A DNA stretch of 50,499 nt, from positions 1 to 50,499 of the forward strand of contig CAIMFH010000070.1 of the NCBI GenBank assembly GCA_903840265.1. The letters run 5' to 3'. This stretch comes from an uncultured Schlesneria sp. (GTDB taxonomy: Bacteria > Planctomycetota > Planctomycetia > Planctomycetales > Planctomycetaceae). The notes beneath the pieces were generated by a model, which was given only the letters and a program-made list of their open reading frames with translations, was not told the DNA's origin and did not search any database. This document shows positions 1 through 9,611 of this stretch, piece after piece (positions within the stretch are counted from its first letter, which is position 1; each line of letters starts with the position of its first letter). The translations under genes and the position numbers were made by a program.

Positions 1-137
1 GGTTGTGTCGGACAAGCGGAGGTTGTGTCGGACAAGCGGAGGTTGTGTCGGACAAGCGGAGGTTGTGTCGGACAAGCGGAGGTTGTGTCGGACAAGCGGA
101 GGTTGTGTCGGACAAGCGGAGGTTGTGTCGGACAAGA
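1..137. repeat. 20-bp tandem repeat, about 6.8 copies, truncated by the window edge
   Basis: The unit GGTTGTGTCGGACAAGCGGA is repeated six times without a mismatch from base 1 to 120, followed by a seventh copy that is intact for 16 bases and then diverges. The array probably continues to the left of the window. The unit is 20 bp, so a reading frame repeats only every 60 bp and all frames stay open; the apparent small proteins here look like artefacts of the repeat. There are no spacers, so this is not a CRISPR array. Each unit contains a short imperfect dyad (TTGT...ACAA). Confidence 0.95.
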
Positions 138-420
138 CAGGCACTCAGTACTCATTCGTGTCACGACCCCCGACGTCAACCCGCCTCCCCGCCGAGGTTT
201 CGTCAGTTGTGTCATGCGCGATCAGCAAAGACCTGGCCGGCGGTAGTGCACAGGCCCGAATCCATCGAGACAAGCTCGAAGGGGCTAGAGTCTATTTCGC
301 CCGGCAATCCCCAATGAGTTGAACTCGGTGGAAGCGGGCCTGTGCCCTAGGCAGGCGGCTGGCCTGGTGCATCAGCCCGTAAGTCCGATCCCCAACTCCT
401 TATCGCCTTCGTCTCCCCAA

Positions 421-450
421 AATCCGTGTTGATCCGTGTCAATCCGTGGC
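421..450. repeat. three tandem degenerate 10-mers (core ATCCGTG)
   Basis: Three consecutive 10-base units share the core ATCCGTG: AATCCGTGTT, GATCCGTGTC and AATCCGTGGC. From memory, similar triplets of an ATCCGTGT-like decamer recur in intergenic DNA of planctomycete and other environmental genomes, but that was not checked here. The element has no coding potential. Confidence 0.7.
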
Positions 451-465
451 TCCGCCCTATTTTCC

Positions 466-499
466 GGCCCTTGGCCCTCAGCCCTTCGCCCTCGGCCCC
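466..499. repeat. degenerate GGCCCT-type short tandem repeat
   Basis: A run of degenerate units built on GCCCTTGGCCCTCAGCCCTT continues into a C-rich block. It directly follows the ATCCGTG triplet and may belong to the same intergenic repeat region. It is non-coding and its function is unknown. Confidence 0.55.
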
Positions 500-649
500 C
501 CCCTGCATCCCGCTAGTCAGTATGTCTGGCAGCGTGGCAGGTCGGCCTTCAGGATGTTAATATTGTGGATCTTTTGAGAAATCCCATCGCACAAGATCGC
601 TGCGAAGACCCTCTGCGCTACTACAACAGACTCCAAGGAACACCTCACG

Positions 650-2188
650 ATGGCCGTCTTTCTGGGGATCGATATCGGAACGAGCGGCACGAAGACGCTC
701 GCGATTGATGAAGAAGGCGCGGTCCTCGCCTCGGCCACCGCCGAATACCCGCTGATGTCCCCTCGCCCAGGCTGGTCCGAGCAAGACCCCGAAGACTGGT
801 GGGAAGCGACGATCACGACGATCAAGAAGGTCATGAAAACCGGCAAGATCAAGCCCGATGATATTGCTGGGATTGGACTTAGCGGCCAGATGCACGGCAG
901 CGTGTTCCTGGACAAGCAGCACAATGTCATCCGCCATGCGCTGCTGTGGAACGATCAACGAACCGGCGCCGAATGCGTCGAAATCGAAAACAAAGTCGGC
1001 GGTCGAGCCAAGCTGATCGAACTGGTCGCCAATCCGGCTCTGACCGGTTTCACAGCCCCGAAGATCTTGTGGCTGCAGAAGAACGAGCCCAAGAACTACG
1101 CCCGGACCACACAAATCCTCTTGCCGAAGGACTTCATTCGGTTCCGCCTGACGGGTGAATTTGCCACCGATGCCAGCGACGCCTCGGGAACTTTGCTGCT
1201 GGATGTCCGCAATCGTCAGTGGTGCAAGCCGCTGCTCGATCGACTGGATATCAAGGCGTCGTTGCTGCCGAAGGTTTACGAATCAGAGGATATCACGGGC
1301 AAGTTGTCCGAAATCGCGGCCAAGCAACTGGGTCTGAAGGCGGGAGTGCCAGTGGTGGCCGGCGCTGGTGATCAGGCGGCAGGTGCCGTCGGCAACGGGA
1401 TCGTCAAACGCGGCATCATCTCGGCCACAATGGGAACCAGCGGCGTCGTGTTCGCTCATAGCGACGACGTGCAAATCGATCCGAGCGGACGAGTTCACAC
1501 GTTCTGTCACGCCGTTCGCGGCAAGTGGCATGTGATGGGCGTCGTTCTGTCAGCCGGTGGCAGCTTGCAATGGTACCGCAATCAATTTGCCGAGACCGAA
1601 GTCTCTGCAGCCAAGAAGATCAAGACTGATCCCTATAACATCATTACCGAGCAGGCGGCAGAAGCCCCTCCGGGATGCGAAGGCCTGTTCTTCCTGCCCT
1701 ATCTGACGGGCGAACGAACTCCGCACGCCGATCCGAATGCTCGCGGCTGCTGGATTGGCCTGAGTCTGCGTCACGGCCGATCCGCCATGATCCGGTCGAT
1801 CATGGAAGGGGCCACGTATGCGATGCGCGACTGCCTGGAAGTCATCAACGAAATGCGGATCCCGATCCGCGAGATCCGCTTGTCAGGCGGCGGTGCTCGC
1901 AGTGAGTTCTGGCGTCAGATGCAGGCGGATGTGTATGGTCGCCGCGTCAGTGTGATCAATGCCGAAGAAGGTCCTGCGTTCGGCGCGGCACTGCTGGCGG
2001 CGTCGGGAACGGGTCGATACAAGAGCGTCGTGGAAGCCTGTTCCGCCTTGATCAAGGTCACCGGCAGTACTGATCCACAGGCCGAAGCGAAGCGAATTTA
2101 TACCAAGTCCTATCCGATGTACGGTAAGCTGTACAAATCCCTGAAGAGTGATTTCGTCGAGATCGCCAAGATCGTTGCTGAATCCTGA
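650..2188 (+). CDS. xylB: xylulokinase (FGGY carbohydrate kinase)
   Basis: Cytoplasmic sugar kinase predicted to phosphorylate D-xylulose to xylulose 5-phosphate, feeding the pentose phosphate pathway. The 512-residue length is normal for the family. The N-terminal phosphate-binding loop [10 protein letters not shown] lies at residues 6-15, SGQMHG at 78-83, and the GAGDQAAGA block with the expected catalytic Asp at about 241. The C-terminal ATPase-fold motif GGGARSEFW is followed by [12 protein letters not shown]. The ATG at 650 is chosen because AAGGA lies nine bases upstream. An oxidoreductase-like gene follows 26 bases downstream on the same strand, and a sugar ABC transporter lies about 9 kb away. 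Another FGGY substrate is possible, but SGQMHG and overall similarity favour xylulose. Confidence 0.9.
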   Translation: MAVFLGIDIGTSGTKTLAIDEEGAVLASATAEYPLMSPRPGWSEQDPEDWWEATITTIKKVMKTGKIKPDDIAGIGLSGQMHGSVFLDKQHNVIRHALLWNDQRTGAECVEIENKVGGRAKLIELVANPALTGFTAPKILWLQKNEPKNYARTTQILLPKDFIRFRLTGEFATDASDASGTLLLDVRNRQWCKPLLDRLDIKASLLPKVYESEDITGKLSEIAAKQLGLKAGVPVVAGAGDQAAGAVGNGIVKRGIISATMGTSGVVFAHSDDVQIDPSGRVHTFCHAVRGKWHVMGVVLSAGGSLQWYRNQFAETEVSAAKKIKTDPYNIITEQAAEAPPGCEGLFFLPYLTGERTPHADPNARGCWIGLSLRHGRSAMIRSIMEGATYAMRDCLEVINEMRIPIREIRLSGGGARSEFWRQMQADVYGRRVSVINAEEGPAFGAALLAASGTGRYKSVVEACSALIKVTGSTDPQAEAKRIYTKSYPMYGKLYKSLKSDFVEIAKIVAES

Positions 2189-2214
2189 TCAGTGGTTGAG
2201 ATAGGGGTGAAGTC

Positions 2215-3174
2215 ATGTCGGCACTGTATTTGACAGAGGACGATGTGGCGTGGTTGCTTGATATCGACACCGCCATCGAGTGTGTCGAGGAAGCGATTCG
2301 CCAACTGGGGTCAGAACGAGCCGAAAACCAGCCGCGCCGACGTGTGCGGGGCGGCGAAGGTTCGATGCTGCACGTGCTGTCGGCCGGGGCCGAGTATCTG
2401 GGGTACACCGGCTACAAGGTCTACTCGACGACCCGTAAGGGGGCTCGGTTTCAGTTTGGCTTGTTCGACGCCAAGACCGGTCAGCCCGCGGCGTTGATCG
2501 AAGCCAACTTGCTCGGACAGATGCGAACCGGAGCGGCTTCGGGGGTCGCTACAAAGTATATGGCTCGCCCCGATGCCAAGATCGTCGGTTGCTTCGGCAC
2601 CGGACTGCAGGCTCGAACACAATTGAAGGCGGTCTGTAGCGTCCGTCGGATCGAACGAGTTGAGGTCTATGGACGAAGTGCTGACCGACGACAGCGCTTT
2701 GCCGACGAAATGGCCGAGTTGTGCAATGTTCCCATCACGGCGATGCATTCACCCGATGAAGTCGCCGCCGAAAAAGACATTGTGATCTGCGCGACGACCA
2801 GTAACGTGCCGCTGTTCGACGGCCACGTCCTGTCCGAGGGGACTCACCTCAACGTCATCGGCAGTAATTATCTGGCGAAGACCGAAATTGACGTGACCAC
2901 AGTTCGTCGAGCGGACCATATCGTCTGCGACAGTATCGAGGCGTGCAAACTGGAGGCGGGCGACTTTGTGCCCGCGTTGGAAGACGGCAGTCTCGCCTGG
3001 TCACGAGTCCACGAGTTGTCGGAAGTCGTGCACGGTCGCGAAACAGGTCGCGCCAACTCCGAAGACATCACCCTCTTCAAGTCCGTCGGCCTGGCGCTGG
3101 AAGATCTCGCGGTGGCAGTGCGAATCCTGGAGAAGGCTCGAATCGAAGGAATCGGCCAACCGCTGCCGTTCTGA
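2215..3174 (+). CDS. ornithine cyclodeaminase / alanine dehydrogenase family protein
   Basis: A 319-residue member of the OCD/mu-crystallin family, which are NAD(P)-dependent enzymes acting on amino or imino acids. A lysine in the TGYKVYS segment (about residue 68) is at the position of the substrate-binding lysine. The Rossmann motif GCFGTGLQA is at about 126-133, preceded by the family hallmark RTGAASGVATKYMA. True ornithine cyclodeaminase, alanine dehydrogenase and ketimine reductase cannot be separated by eye. The ATG is preceded by AGGGGTG. The gene starts 26 bases after xylB and is probably cotranscribed with it, though a metabolic link is not obvious. Confidence 0.85.
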   Translation: MSALYLTEDDVAWLLDIDTAIECVEEAIRQLGSERAENQPRRRVRGGEGSMLHVLSAGAEYLGYTGYKVYSTTRKGARFQFGLFDAKTGQPAALIEANLLGQMRTGAASGVATKYMARPDAKIVGCFGTGLQARTQLKAVCSVRRIERVEVYGRSADRRQRFADEMAELCNVPITAMHSPDEVAAEKDIVICATTSNVPLFDGHVLSEGTHLNVIGSNYLAKTEIDVTTVRRADHIVCDSIEACKLEAGDFVPALEDGSLAWSRVHELSEVVHGRETGRANSEDITLFKSVGLALEDLAVAVRILEKARIEGIGQPLPF

Positions 3175-3279
3175 TCGGTGGACCTGTTCGCCGCATGTTA
3201 ATGATGTCTCGCGGATGCGGTTCGATGAGACATGAACGGTATCGCGCGGTGGTTCACATCTATTCTGAACGGCGTCGAC

Positions 3280-4263
3280 ATGTCAGTGGAAACGATCACG
3301 AATCGGAACTCGACAGAGGCTGAGGTTCCCCGCTGGATTCCGCGCGTGCTGTATGCGGCGGCGATTTATAACTTGGCGTGGGGTCTGTTCACTCTGCTCT
3401 TTCCGCAGCTGTTGTTTCGGTTGGCGGGAATGACATCGACGAATTATCCGTCCATCCTGCAAGCATTGGGCATGGTGATCGCGGTGTATGGGATCGGCTT
3501 CGCGATGGCGGCCCGCGATCCAGTGAACCAGTGGCCGCTCGTGCTGGTTGGTTTATTGGGAAAGATCTTCGGCCCCATCGGGTTTGTGTATGCGGTCGCA
3601 ATCGGAGAATTGCCATGGTGGTGGGGGATCAACATTCTCACCAATGATCTGATCTGGTGGTTTCCCTTTACCGCGATCATTTTGCATGCAATTCGGGTGC
3701 AAGACGCACGACGGAACCCCGCGGGACCGAGCTTGGCTGACGCGATGAAGCAGGCACGCACTCAATCCGGCGAATCGATGTACGAACTGTCTCAGCGACA
3801 GGAGCTACTGGTTGTGTGCGTGCGACATTCCGGATGTACCTATTGTCGCGAAGCCCTGGATGACCTGTCTCGACAGAAGGCCCAGATTCAAGCGGCCGGC
3901 GTCCGTCCTGTCATCGTCCACATGGGAACGCTTGACCAGGGCCAGGAGATGCTGAGGCAGTATGGGTGCGATGAATTCGATCAAGTCAGTGATCCGACTC
4001 GCAGCGTCTATCAAGCTCTGGAACTTCGATTGGGGACACTCTCCGAATTGTTTGGTCCACGCGCCTTCTGGCGAGCATTGGTCGAAGGAACCGTCTTTCG
4101 ATTCGGATTCGGACGCATTGTCGGCAGCGCTCTCCAAATGCCGGGTGCGTTCCTGATCCGCGACGGCCGAATCGTCAAAGCCTATCGACATGCATTTTCG
4201 GGCGATCGCCCCAACTATGTTGAGCTTGCATGTCCACTGAACAGTCCGATCGTTCCCCATTGA
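3280..4263 (+). CDS. membrane-anchored peroxiredoxin-like (AhpC-TSA_2 / SelL-related) protein
   Basis: The product has two parts. The first half holds several hydrophobic segments (IPRVLYAAAIYNLAWG, SILQALGMVIAVYGIGF, WPLVLVGLLGKIFG and a Trp-rich WWFPFTAII), so it is likely an integral membrane domain. The second half is thioredoxin-like: a beta strand LLVVCVRHS followed by GCTYC. That CxxC and the following helix resemble the AhpC/TSA_2 group of peroxiredoxin-like proteins, which are thiol-disulfide or peroxide-reducing enzymes. An in-frame ATG at 3232 would add 16 residues; 3280 is preferred only because the extra residues look uninformative, and neither has a clear ribosome binding site. 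The orientation of the redox domain relative to the membrane is not evident. Confidence 0.7.
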   Translation: MSVETITNRNSTEAEVPRWIPRVLYAAAIYNLAWGLFTLLFPQLLFRLAGMTSTNYPSILQALGMVIAVYGIGFAMAARDPVNQWPLVLVGLLGKIFGPIGFVYAVAIGELPWWWGINILTNDLIWWFPFTAIILHAIRVQDARRNPAGPSLADAMKQARTQSGESMYELSQRQELLVVCVRHSGCTYCREALDDLSRQKAQIQAAGVRPVIVHMGTLDQGQEMLRQYGCDEFDQVSDPTRSVYQALELRLGTLSELFGPRAFWRALVEGTVFRFGFGRIVGSALQMPGAFLIRDGRIVKAYRHAFSGDRPNYVELACPLNSPIVPH

Positions 4264-4279
4264 TCGTTACAGCACGAAC

Positions 4280-5260
4280 GTGGAGCACTTGGGCGTGGAT
4301 GAACCCAATATCTTCTTGCGATGGGCGATGTACCACTTTGCTGGTGGTGACGCCTATCTGCTGGGATTGATGGCATTCGCTGCAGCTCAAGTCGCTTTAA
4401 GTCGTACTAGCGGTACGAAGGGGAGACGTTCGCTGATCATCGGCGGTCGCATCGGGTTGATCTGGGCGATTGCAGATCCCTCTCCGATTCCCTGGTTGGT
4501 GATCGCGGCGTTTGTCCTGCTGTTGTTGGTCGCGATCGTTGGTAGATTGCGGAAACGCCAACCAGCCGTATCAACCGAGGCCACTTCGGGAAGGGAAGGA
4601 CACCCTTTTCGACTGGCTCTGGCAGGCTTGGCCATTGTCGCGATTCTGTGTGAGATCCCGTACCACTTCTCGCCGCGCCTGACGTTGACGATCACGACGC
4701 TCGCCGTCGTGGGCGATTCAGTCACCGCCGGTCTGAACGACGGCGAAGATACGTGGCCCAAACAATTGGCGCGAACTTCAACGTTGCAGGTCTTTGATGC
4801 CTCTCAACCTGGCGCGACTCTGAAGTCGGCCGTCCAGCAGGTTGAACTTCTGAACTCGCAAGCTGCAGATGTTCTGATCCTGGAGATTGGTGGCAACGAT
4901 CTGCTGGAGGGACTGCCTGTTGCTGACTTTGAACGAGACCTCGATCGACTACTCGCCGCGACTCAAAAGGATCAACGGCAGGTGGTCATGTTCGAACTGC
5001 CGCTTCCGCCATTGGCCGCACGTTATTGTGCGGTCCAGCGACGGCTGGCGATGCAGTATCAGGTGCCGCTCATTCCTCGTCGGCAGTTTTTGCGCGTCCT
5101 GACGGGCGATGGTTCCACCGTGGATGGGATTCATCTCTCGGTGCGCGGTCAGACTCGGCTGATGGAGCTCGTGCGAAATCTGCTGAACGTTGGCGACCCG
5201 TTGAACGAGAGCACGGGCGAATACCGGCACTTTGAGCCGCCGCGGATTAATCGCCTGTAA
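4280..5260 (+). CDS. membrane-anchored SGNH/GDSL hydrolase
   Basis: A 326-residue protein with two or three hydrophobic segments in the first 130 residues (about 25-40, 72-88 and 112-125), then an SGNH hydrolase domain. Block I is VVGDSVTAG with the nucleophile Ser at about 147, the block III Asn is in GGND (about 204-207), and the catalytic pair is in VDGIHLS (Asp 282, His 285). Such enzymes are esterases, lipases or O-deacetylases; the substrate here is unknown. The GTG at 4280 is used because it is the first in-frame start after the previous stop; an ATG at 4328 is an alternative. The gene lies 16 bases after the peroxiredoxin-like gene, so the two are probably one transcript. Confidence 0.82.
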   Translation: MEHLGVDEPNIFLRWAMYHFAGGDAYLLGLMAFAAAQVALSRTSGTKGRRSLIIGGRIGLIWAIADPSPIPWLVIAAFVLLLLVAIVGRLRKRQPAVSTEATSGREGHPFRLALAGLAIVAILCEIPYHFSPRLTLTITTLAVVGDSVTAGLNDGEDTWPKQLARTSTLQVFDASQPGATLKSAVQQVELLNSQAADVLILEIGGNDLLEGLPVADFERDLDRLLAATQKDQRQVVMFELPLPPLAARYCAVQRRLAMQYQVPLIPRRQFLRVLTGDGSTVDGIHLSVRGQTRLMELVRNLLNVGDPLNESTGEYRHFEPPRINRL

Positions 5261-5442
5261 TGGTCGCCTGCCGCTGGCAAGGGATTGTACGCAAACTGCC
5301 CGCCAACCTTAATTTGGGGTGAGTGCGAAGTTTTTGCGGTCAAGCACCTTAGTTGACTTTGCCGATAGCAACGACTGGCGCGACTGTGTCGACATTACCG
5401 CGTCACTGCAGTTCGGTTGATCTCCCTCGGAATTGGCTCAGC

Positions 5443-8400
5443 ATGAACCAACACAAGCCTCCGTCACGACGACTCGCCTTTCGACCGATGTCGCTCGCGA
5501 TACATAGTTTGTCACTGGCGACCGCTTCGTCTGTTTTCCTGTGGACGCTGGGAGGTGGCTTAGATTTGCCGCTCCCTCCGCTGGCTTCCGCAGCCACGAA
5601 GGCCGAAAAAGGGACGAAGGTCGACAAGCCGTCGAAGCCTGCTAAAGGGGAGGCGGAAGAACAGGGCCCGGCCAGCATGGGGCCGTCCGCCAGCGGCAAC
5701 TCGCCCGAAGCAGACATGCGATCAGTCAAATTGAACTACACCGCGGTCGCGTGGGAGAAGGTCATTAAGGATCTCGCCGCGGCGACTGAATCCGAACTGG
5801 TGATGGACCGTGCTCCCAAGGGACGCTACAGCCGCCGCGACACGACCAAATACAACCGCCACGACGCGGTCCGGATCCTGAATAAGGATATCGAGCCGCT
5901 CGGCTTCCGTTTGATCGAAAAGGGTGACTTCCTGATCCTGCTGGACTTGCCGTCGACTCGTCCACGGTATGCGGCTGCGATCCTGCCACCCAAGCAAGAA
6001 GTGCAACAGGCCGTCGCCACCGAGCCTGCCGCCCCGTCGCCGTTCGAACGGCGAGTCGATTCGATCACCAAGCGCGACGACGCTGCGGACCCAACGCCAG
6101 AACCAAAAGCGAAACCAGCGGTCAAGAGAACGGAACTGCGAGCCAAACCGGTTCAGCAGGTCGCTCACGAAGATGCTTCGGAAGCAGACGCACCGGCGCA
6201 GCTTGACGATGACCCAATGGCCAATACGGCGCAAGTCATCTTTCGCCCGAGGCACCGCAACGTCGTTGACCTGTCCAAGCAGGTGCATCGCACGTTCAAC
6301 AAGCGGTCCCAACTGATCTCTTCGGGACGCAACAAGCTCCCCGCGTTCAAGATCACGACATCGACACCCAATCCCGACGTTGATCCCGCCAAGGTCGCTC
6401 TGCGGAACGAATCCTATCTCACGCTTGCGATTGATGAAGGCAACGACGAATTGCTGATCGACGGTGCCCAGCGCGAAGCGGATGCCATCGTCAAGTTGCT
6501 GCGAACCTTGGATCGTCCGTTCGACGATGCCGATCCATTTCATATTACGGCCAGTTCCAAGTATGTCTGCCAGATCGCCGGACAGCTGCCCGCGGAGATT
6601 GAGCGCTTGCGAGCCGCTCGACAAGCGGAACCCGCCGGGAAGAAGCCTTTGTGGGTCGCTCAGAACGGCGAGCAGGCACCTGCAGCGGATCCGCAAGACC
6701 CTCAAGACGCACAGCAGCCACAACGACGATCGATGTTGCCGAACATGCCACCAGCGCTGGGCGATGTGCTCGGCAATCTGAAGGGCGAAGTCAACATCGA
6801 AGCCGTGGACGACCTGGGCGTCTTGATTCTGCGTGGTAACGAAAAAGACGTTGAACAGGTGATGCGGGTCATTCGCGAACTCGAAAAGCTCAGCGAAGCG
6901 ACGGCACCCAAGGTCCACCTGTTGTATCTTCGCAATGTCGACGCCGAATCGCTGTCCGAACTGCTGACCACGGTCTATGACCGCTTGACGAAGTTTCCTG
7001 GACGGGCGACGCAGCCACGACAGAACGCCGCCATCCTGCCGATATCCAAGCCGAATTCGCTGCTGATCATCGCTCCCGAAGCCGACTTGCAGTCGATTCT
7101 GGATCTCGCGGAAGAACTCGATCGGCCGGTCGATCCACAGACTGAGTTTCAGGTCTTCCGGTTGAAGACCGCGATCGCGGCACAGGTCGAAGAACTGATC
7201 ACGAGCTTCTACGCGGACCGCATCAACCTGGGTGTTCGCGTCCTGGTCATCGCTGACACACGAGCCAATGCTGTGATCGTGCGAGCCCAGCCTCGTGACC
7301 TCGATGAGATCGCCACGTTGATCCGGAAGATCGACCGCGATGAGACCGCCGCGATCAATCAACTGCGGATCTTTCCCTTAAAGAATGGACTGGCGACCGA
7401 ACTGGCTTCAGTGCTGAACGCTGCTATCCAAAGCGTCATCTCTCCTCCCACTTCTGGTGGCGGGGGTGGACAGCAAGGTGGCTTGCAAGGGATCAACCAG
7501 GCTCAGATTGATGAACAGTTCAAGAATGTGAAGTCCGTGCTGCTGTCGATCAAGGCGATCAACGGGGCCGAGAACGTTCGATCGGGAATCCTGGCCGACA
7601 TTCGCATCACACCAGACGCCCGCGTCAATAGTCTTGTGGTGTCTGCCTCTGAGCAAAGCATGTCGTTGATCGAAGAACTGATCAAACAGCTCGATCGCCC
7701 GACGACCACCGTCTCTGAAATCAAGGTCTTTACTCTGGCGAATGCCGACGCCGAGTTGATGGTGACGCAGTTGAACGCCCTGTTCAACAACCAGCAGCAA
7801 GGACAAGGGGGCAACAATCAGCAACGCCAGAACCTGGGGATCGCTTTGGAAGGGGCTGCCGATTCGAGCAGCAGCCTGGTTCCGCTGAAATTCTCTGTTG
7901 ATAAACGAACGAACAGTGTGATCGCCGTCGGTGCTCGCGATGCACTCGGTGTTGTCGAAGCGATCTTACTGCGATTGGACGAAAGTGACCTGCGTGCTCG
8001 ACAGAACGTCGTGATCCGTCTGCAGAATAGCCAGGCCACGGCGATTGCTCAGTCGATTGCGCAGTTCTATCAGTCACAACGCGACATTGCCCAAGCTGAC
8101 CCGAACCTGCAAAGCTCGGTCGAGCAAATGGAAAAGGAAGTCGTTGTCGTTCCTGACTCGACCAACAACAGCCTGCTGCTGAGTGCCACCCCTCGTTACT
8201 TCAAGAACATTGAAAACATGATCTTGAAATTGGATGCACAACCACGTCAGGTTGTGATCCAGGCCCTGCTGGTCGAAGTCGAACTTCAGAACACGGATGA
8301 GTTCGGGATCGAACTTGGCTTCCAGGATCCAACGCTGTTCAAGCGTAGCCCGGTCAGCAACCTGCAAACATTCAGCACGGTGACATCACAAACACAGACC

Positions 8401-9546
8401 AGTACGGTGTCTCAGAACAAGCTGTTGTCGTTGGACGGAACTCCCGGCTTCAACTTCAATAATCCCAGTCTGCCGCTGGGTAACAACGTCTCCCCTGATG
8501 CGAGCAACGCAGCGACTGTCGCCGCACAAGGCTTGACGAACTTCTCGCTCGGTCGAGTGAATTCGGACCTGGGCTTCGGTGGCTTGGTCCTGTCTGCCGG
8601 ATCGGATGCCGTCAACGTGCTGATTCGAGCCTTGTCGGCTCACCGCAAGATTACCGTGCTCAGCCGTCCACAGATTCGAGCCCTCGACAATCAGATGGCC
8701 GAAATCTTCAGTGGTCAAAACATCCCGATCATCACTGGCTTTACGGCCAACGGAACGACGGGCGTCAACACTCCCACCGTCACTCAGAAAGACGCCGGGG
8801 TACAGTTGCAGGTCATGCCGCGAATCACCGCCGACGGCAATGTTGTCATGATGCTGTACGCTCAACGCAGTCAGTACCGCCAGCAAGGGGTTCCGCTGTC
8901 GACCGATGCGACCGGACGAACTGTGACCTCACCGATCCTGGATATCAGCCGACTGCAGACGACGATCAGCGTGCCAACGGGCAATACAGTCGTCATCGGG
9001 GGCTTGATCAACACTCGCGATGAATCGTTCACGAACAAAGCTCCCTTCCTGTCAGAAATCCCGCTGCTGGGCAATCTATTCCGATTCGACTCACGAACCA
9101 CTCGCCGCGTCGAACTGCTGGTCTTCCTGACGCCGCGAATCATCAGTGGGCCGATCGACGAAGAAATGATCAAGGATGTTGAAATGAGCCGCATCCACTT
9201 CATCGAGAGCGAAGCGGAAGAGCTGCATGGCCCGCTGCGAGCGTTGCCATGCCAACCCGAAGACATCTTCAGCGATCCCAAGGCGACTCCGTTGATGGCA
9301 CCAGGTTCGCCGCCAGAAATGCAACGAGTTCCACCTCCGCCAGTGCCAGGCTCTGACCTGCCGCCAGCCCCGGAACCCAGGCTCGATCCTGCGACATCGG
9401 TCATCCGTGATCCCGCCATCAACCCGGTTTCGGCTCGGCTGCAATACACGGAAGACGATCATCGTGTCGAGCAGGCCAAGGGGGAATCGAGACCGAAACC
9501 ACTCGGCTTGTTCCAAAAGAAGCCTAAGAAGATCGCGCCTGAGTAA
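5443..9546 (+). CDS. secretin (type II/III secretion family) with multiple N-terminal ring domains
   Basis: An outer-membrane secretin-type protein of 1367 residues, about twice the length of typical GspD or PilQ. An N-terminal signal-like segment (SLAIHSLSLATASSVFLWTL) precedes a Lys/Glu/Pro-rich linker and an N0-like domain (SVKLNYTAVAWEKVIKDLA). At least five NolW-type repeats follow, each ending in a pattern such as LIEELIKQLD or ANAVIVRAQPRDLDEIATLI. The C-terminal secretin core shows VQLQVMPRITADGNVVMML, then GNTVVIGGLINTR and IPLLGNLFRF. The tail is Pro-rich. A TTG at 5353 is in frame, but ATG 5443 opens directly onto the signal peptide. No other secretion-system gene is near, so the exported substrate is unknown. 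Confidence 0.85.
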   Translation: MNQHKPPSRRLAFRPMSLAIHSLSLATASSVFLWTLGGGLDLPLPPLASAATKAEKGTKVDKPSKPAKGEAEEQGPASMGPSASGNSPEADMRSVKLNYTAVAWEKVIKDLAAATESELVMDRAPKGRYSRRDTTKYNRHDAVRILNKDIEPLGFRLIEKGDFLILLDLPSTRPRYAAAILPPKQEVQQAVATEPAAPSPFERRVDSITKRDDAADPTPEPKAKPAVKRTELRAKPVQQVAHEDASEADAPAQLDDDPMANTAQVIFRPRHRNVVDLSKQVHRTFNKRSQLISSGRNKLPAFKITTSTPNPDVDPAKVALRNESYLTLAIDEGNDELLIDGAQREADAIVKLLRTLDRPFDDADPFHITASSKYVCQIAGQLPAEIERLRAARQAEPAGKKPLWVAQNGEQAPAADPQDPQDAQQPQRRSMLPNMPPALGDVLGNLKGEVNIEAVDDLGVLILRGNEKDVEQVMRVIRELEKLSEATAPKVHLLYLRNVDAESLSELLTTVYDRLTKFPGRATQPRQNAAILPISKPNSLLIIAPEADLQSILDLAEELDRPVDPQTEFQVFRLKTAIAAQVEELITSFYADRINLGVRVLVIADTRANAVIVRAQPRDLDEIATLIRKIDRDETAAINQLRIFPLKNGLATELASVLNAAIQSVISPPTSGGGGGQQGGLQGINQAQIDEQFKNVKSVLLSIKAINGAENVRSGILADIRITPDARVNSLVVSASEQSMSLIEELIKQLDRPTTTVSEIKVFTLANADAELMVTQLNALFNNQQQGQGGNNQQRQNLGIALEGAADSSSSLVPLKFSVDKRTNSVIAVGARDALGVVEAILLRLDESDLRARQNVVIRLQNSQATAIAQSIAQFYQSQRDIAQADPNLQSSVEQMEKEVVVVPDSTNNSLLLSATPRYFKNIENMILKLDAQPRQVVIQALLVEVELQNTDEFGIELGFQDPTLFKRSPVSNLQTFSTVTSQTQTSTVSQNKLLSLDGTPGFNFNNPSLPLGNNVSPDASNAATVAAQGLTNFSLGRVNSDLGFGGLVLSAGSDAVNVLIRALSAHRKITVLSRPQIRALDNQMAEIFSGQNIPIITGFTANGTTGVNTPTVTQKDAGVQLQVMPRITADGNVVMMLYAQRSQYRQQGVPLSTDATGRTVTSPILDISRLQTTISVPTGNTVVIGGLINTRDESFTNKAPFLSEIPLLGNLFRFDSRTTRRVELLVFLTPRIISGPIDEEMIKDVEMSRIHFIESEAEELHGPLRALPCQPEDIFSDPKATPLMAPGSPPEMQRVPPPPVPGSDLPPAPEPRLDPATSVIRDPAINPVSARLQYTEDDHRVEQAKGESRPKPLGLFQKKPKKIAPE

Positions 9547-9611
9547 TCCCGGTCCAGTCTCCGTTGTGTTTGTGTCGTCAGGTCGGTTGCTCAATTGATT
9601 CGGAGTCGTTC

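Larger units (their letters stand above)
138..649. other. gene-free stretch with degenerate short repeats upstream of xylB
   Basis: I find no convincing coding region here. The stretch holds the two short-repeat blocks listed separately (421-450 and 466-499) and the leader of the downstream kinase gene. A purine-rich AAGGA at 635-639, nine bases before the ATG at 650, is the likely ribosome binding site of that gene. No strong -35/-10 pair was found, although an AT-rich TTAATATTG at about 557-565 is a possible -10 region. Confidence 0.5.

Noticed and set aside
1-137. CRISPR array
   Set aside because: The units are directly adjacent with no spacers and the unit is 20 bases; it is a simple tandem repeat.
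5722-7362. Long open frame on the minus strand inside the secretin gene
   Set aside because: It is antisense to the strongly supported secretin frame, its product is rich in Arg and Gln without recognisable domains, and it has no promoter or ribosome binding site of its own.
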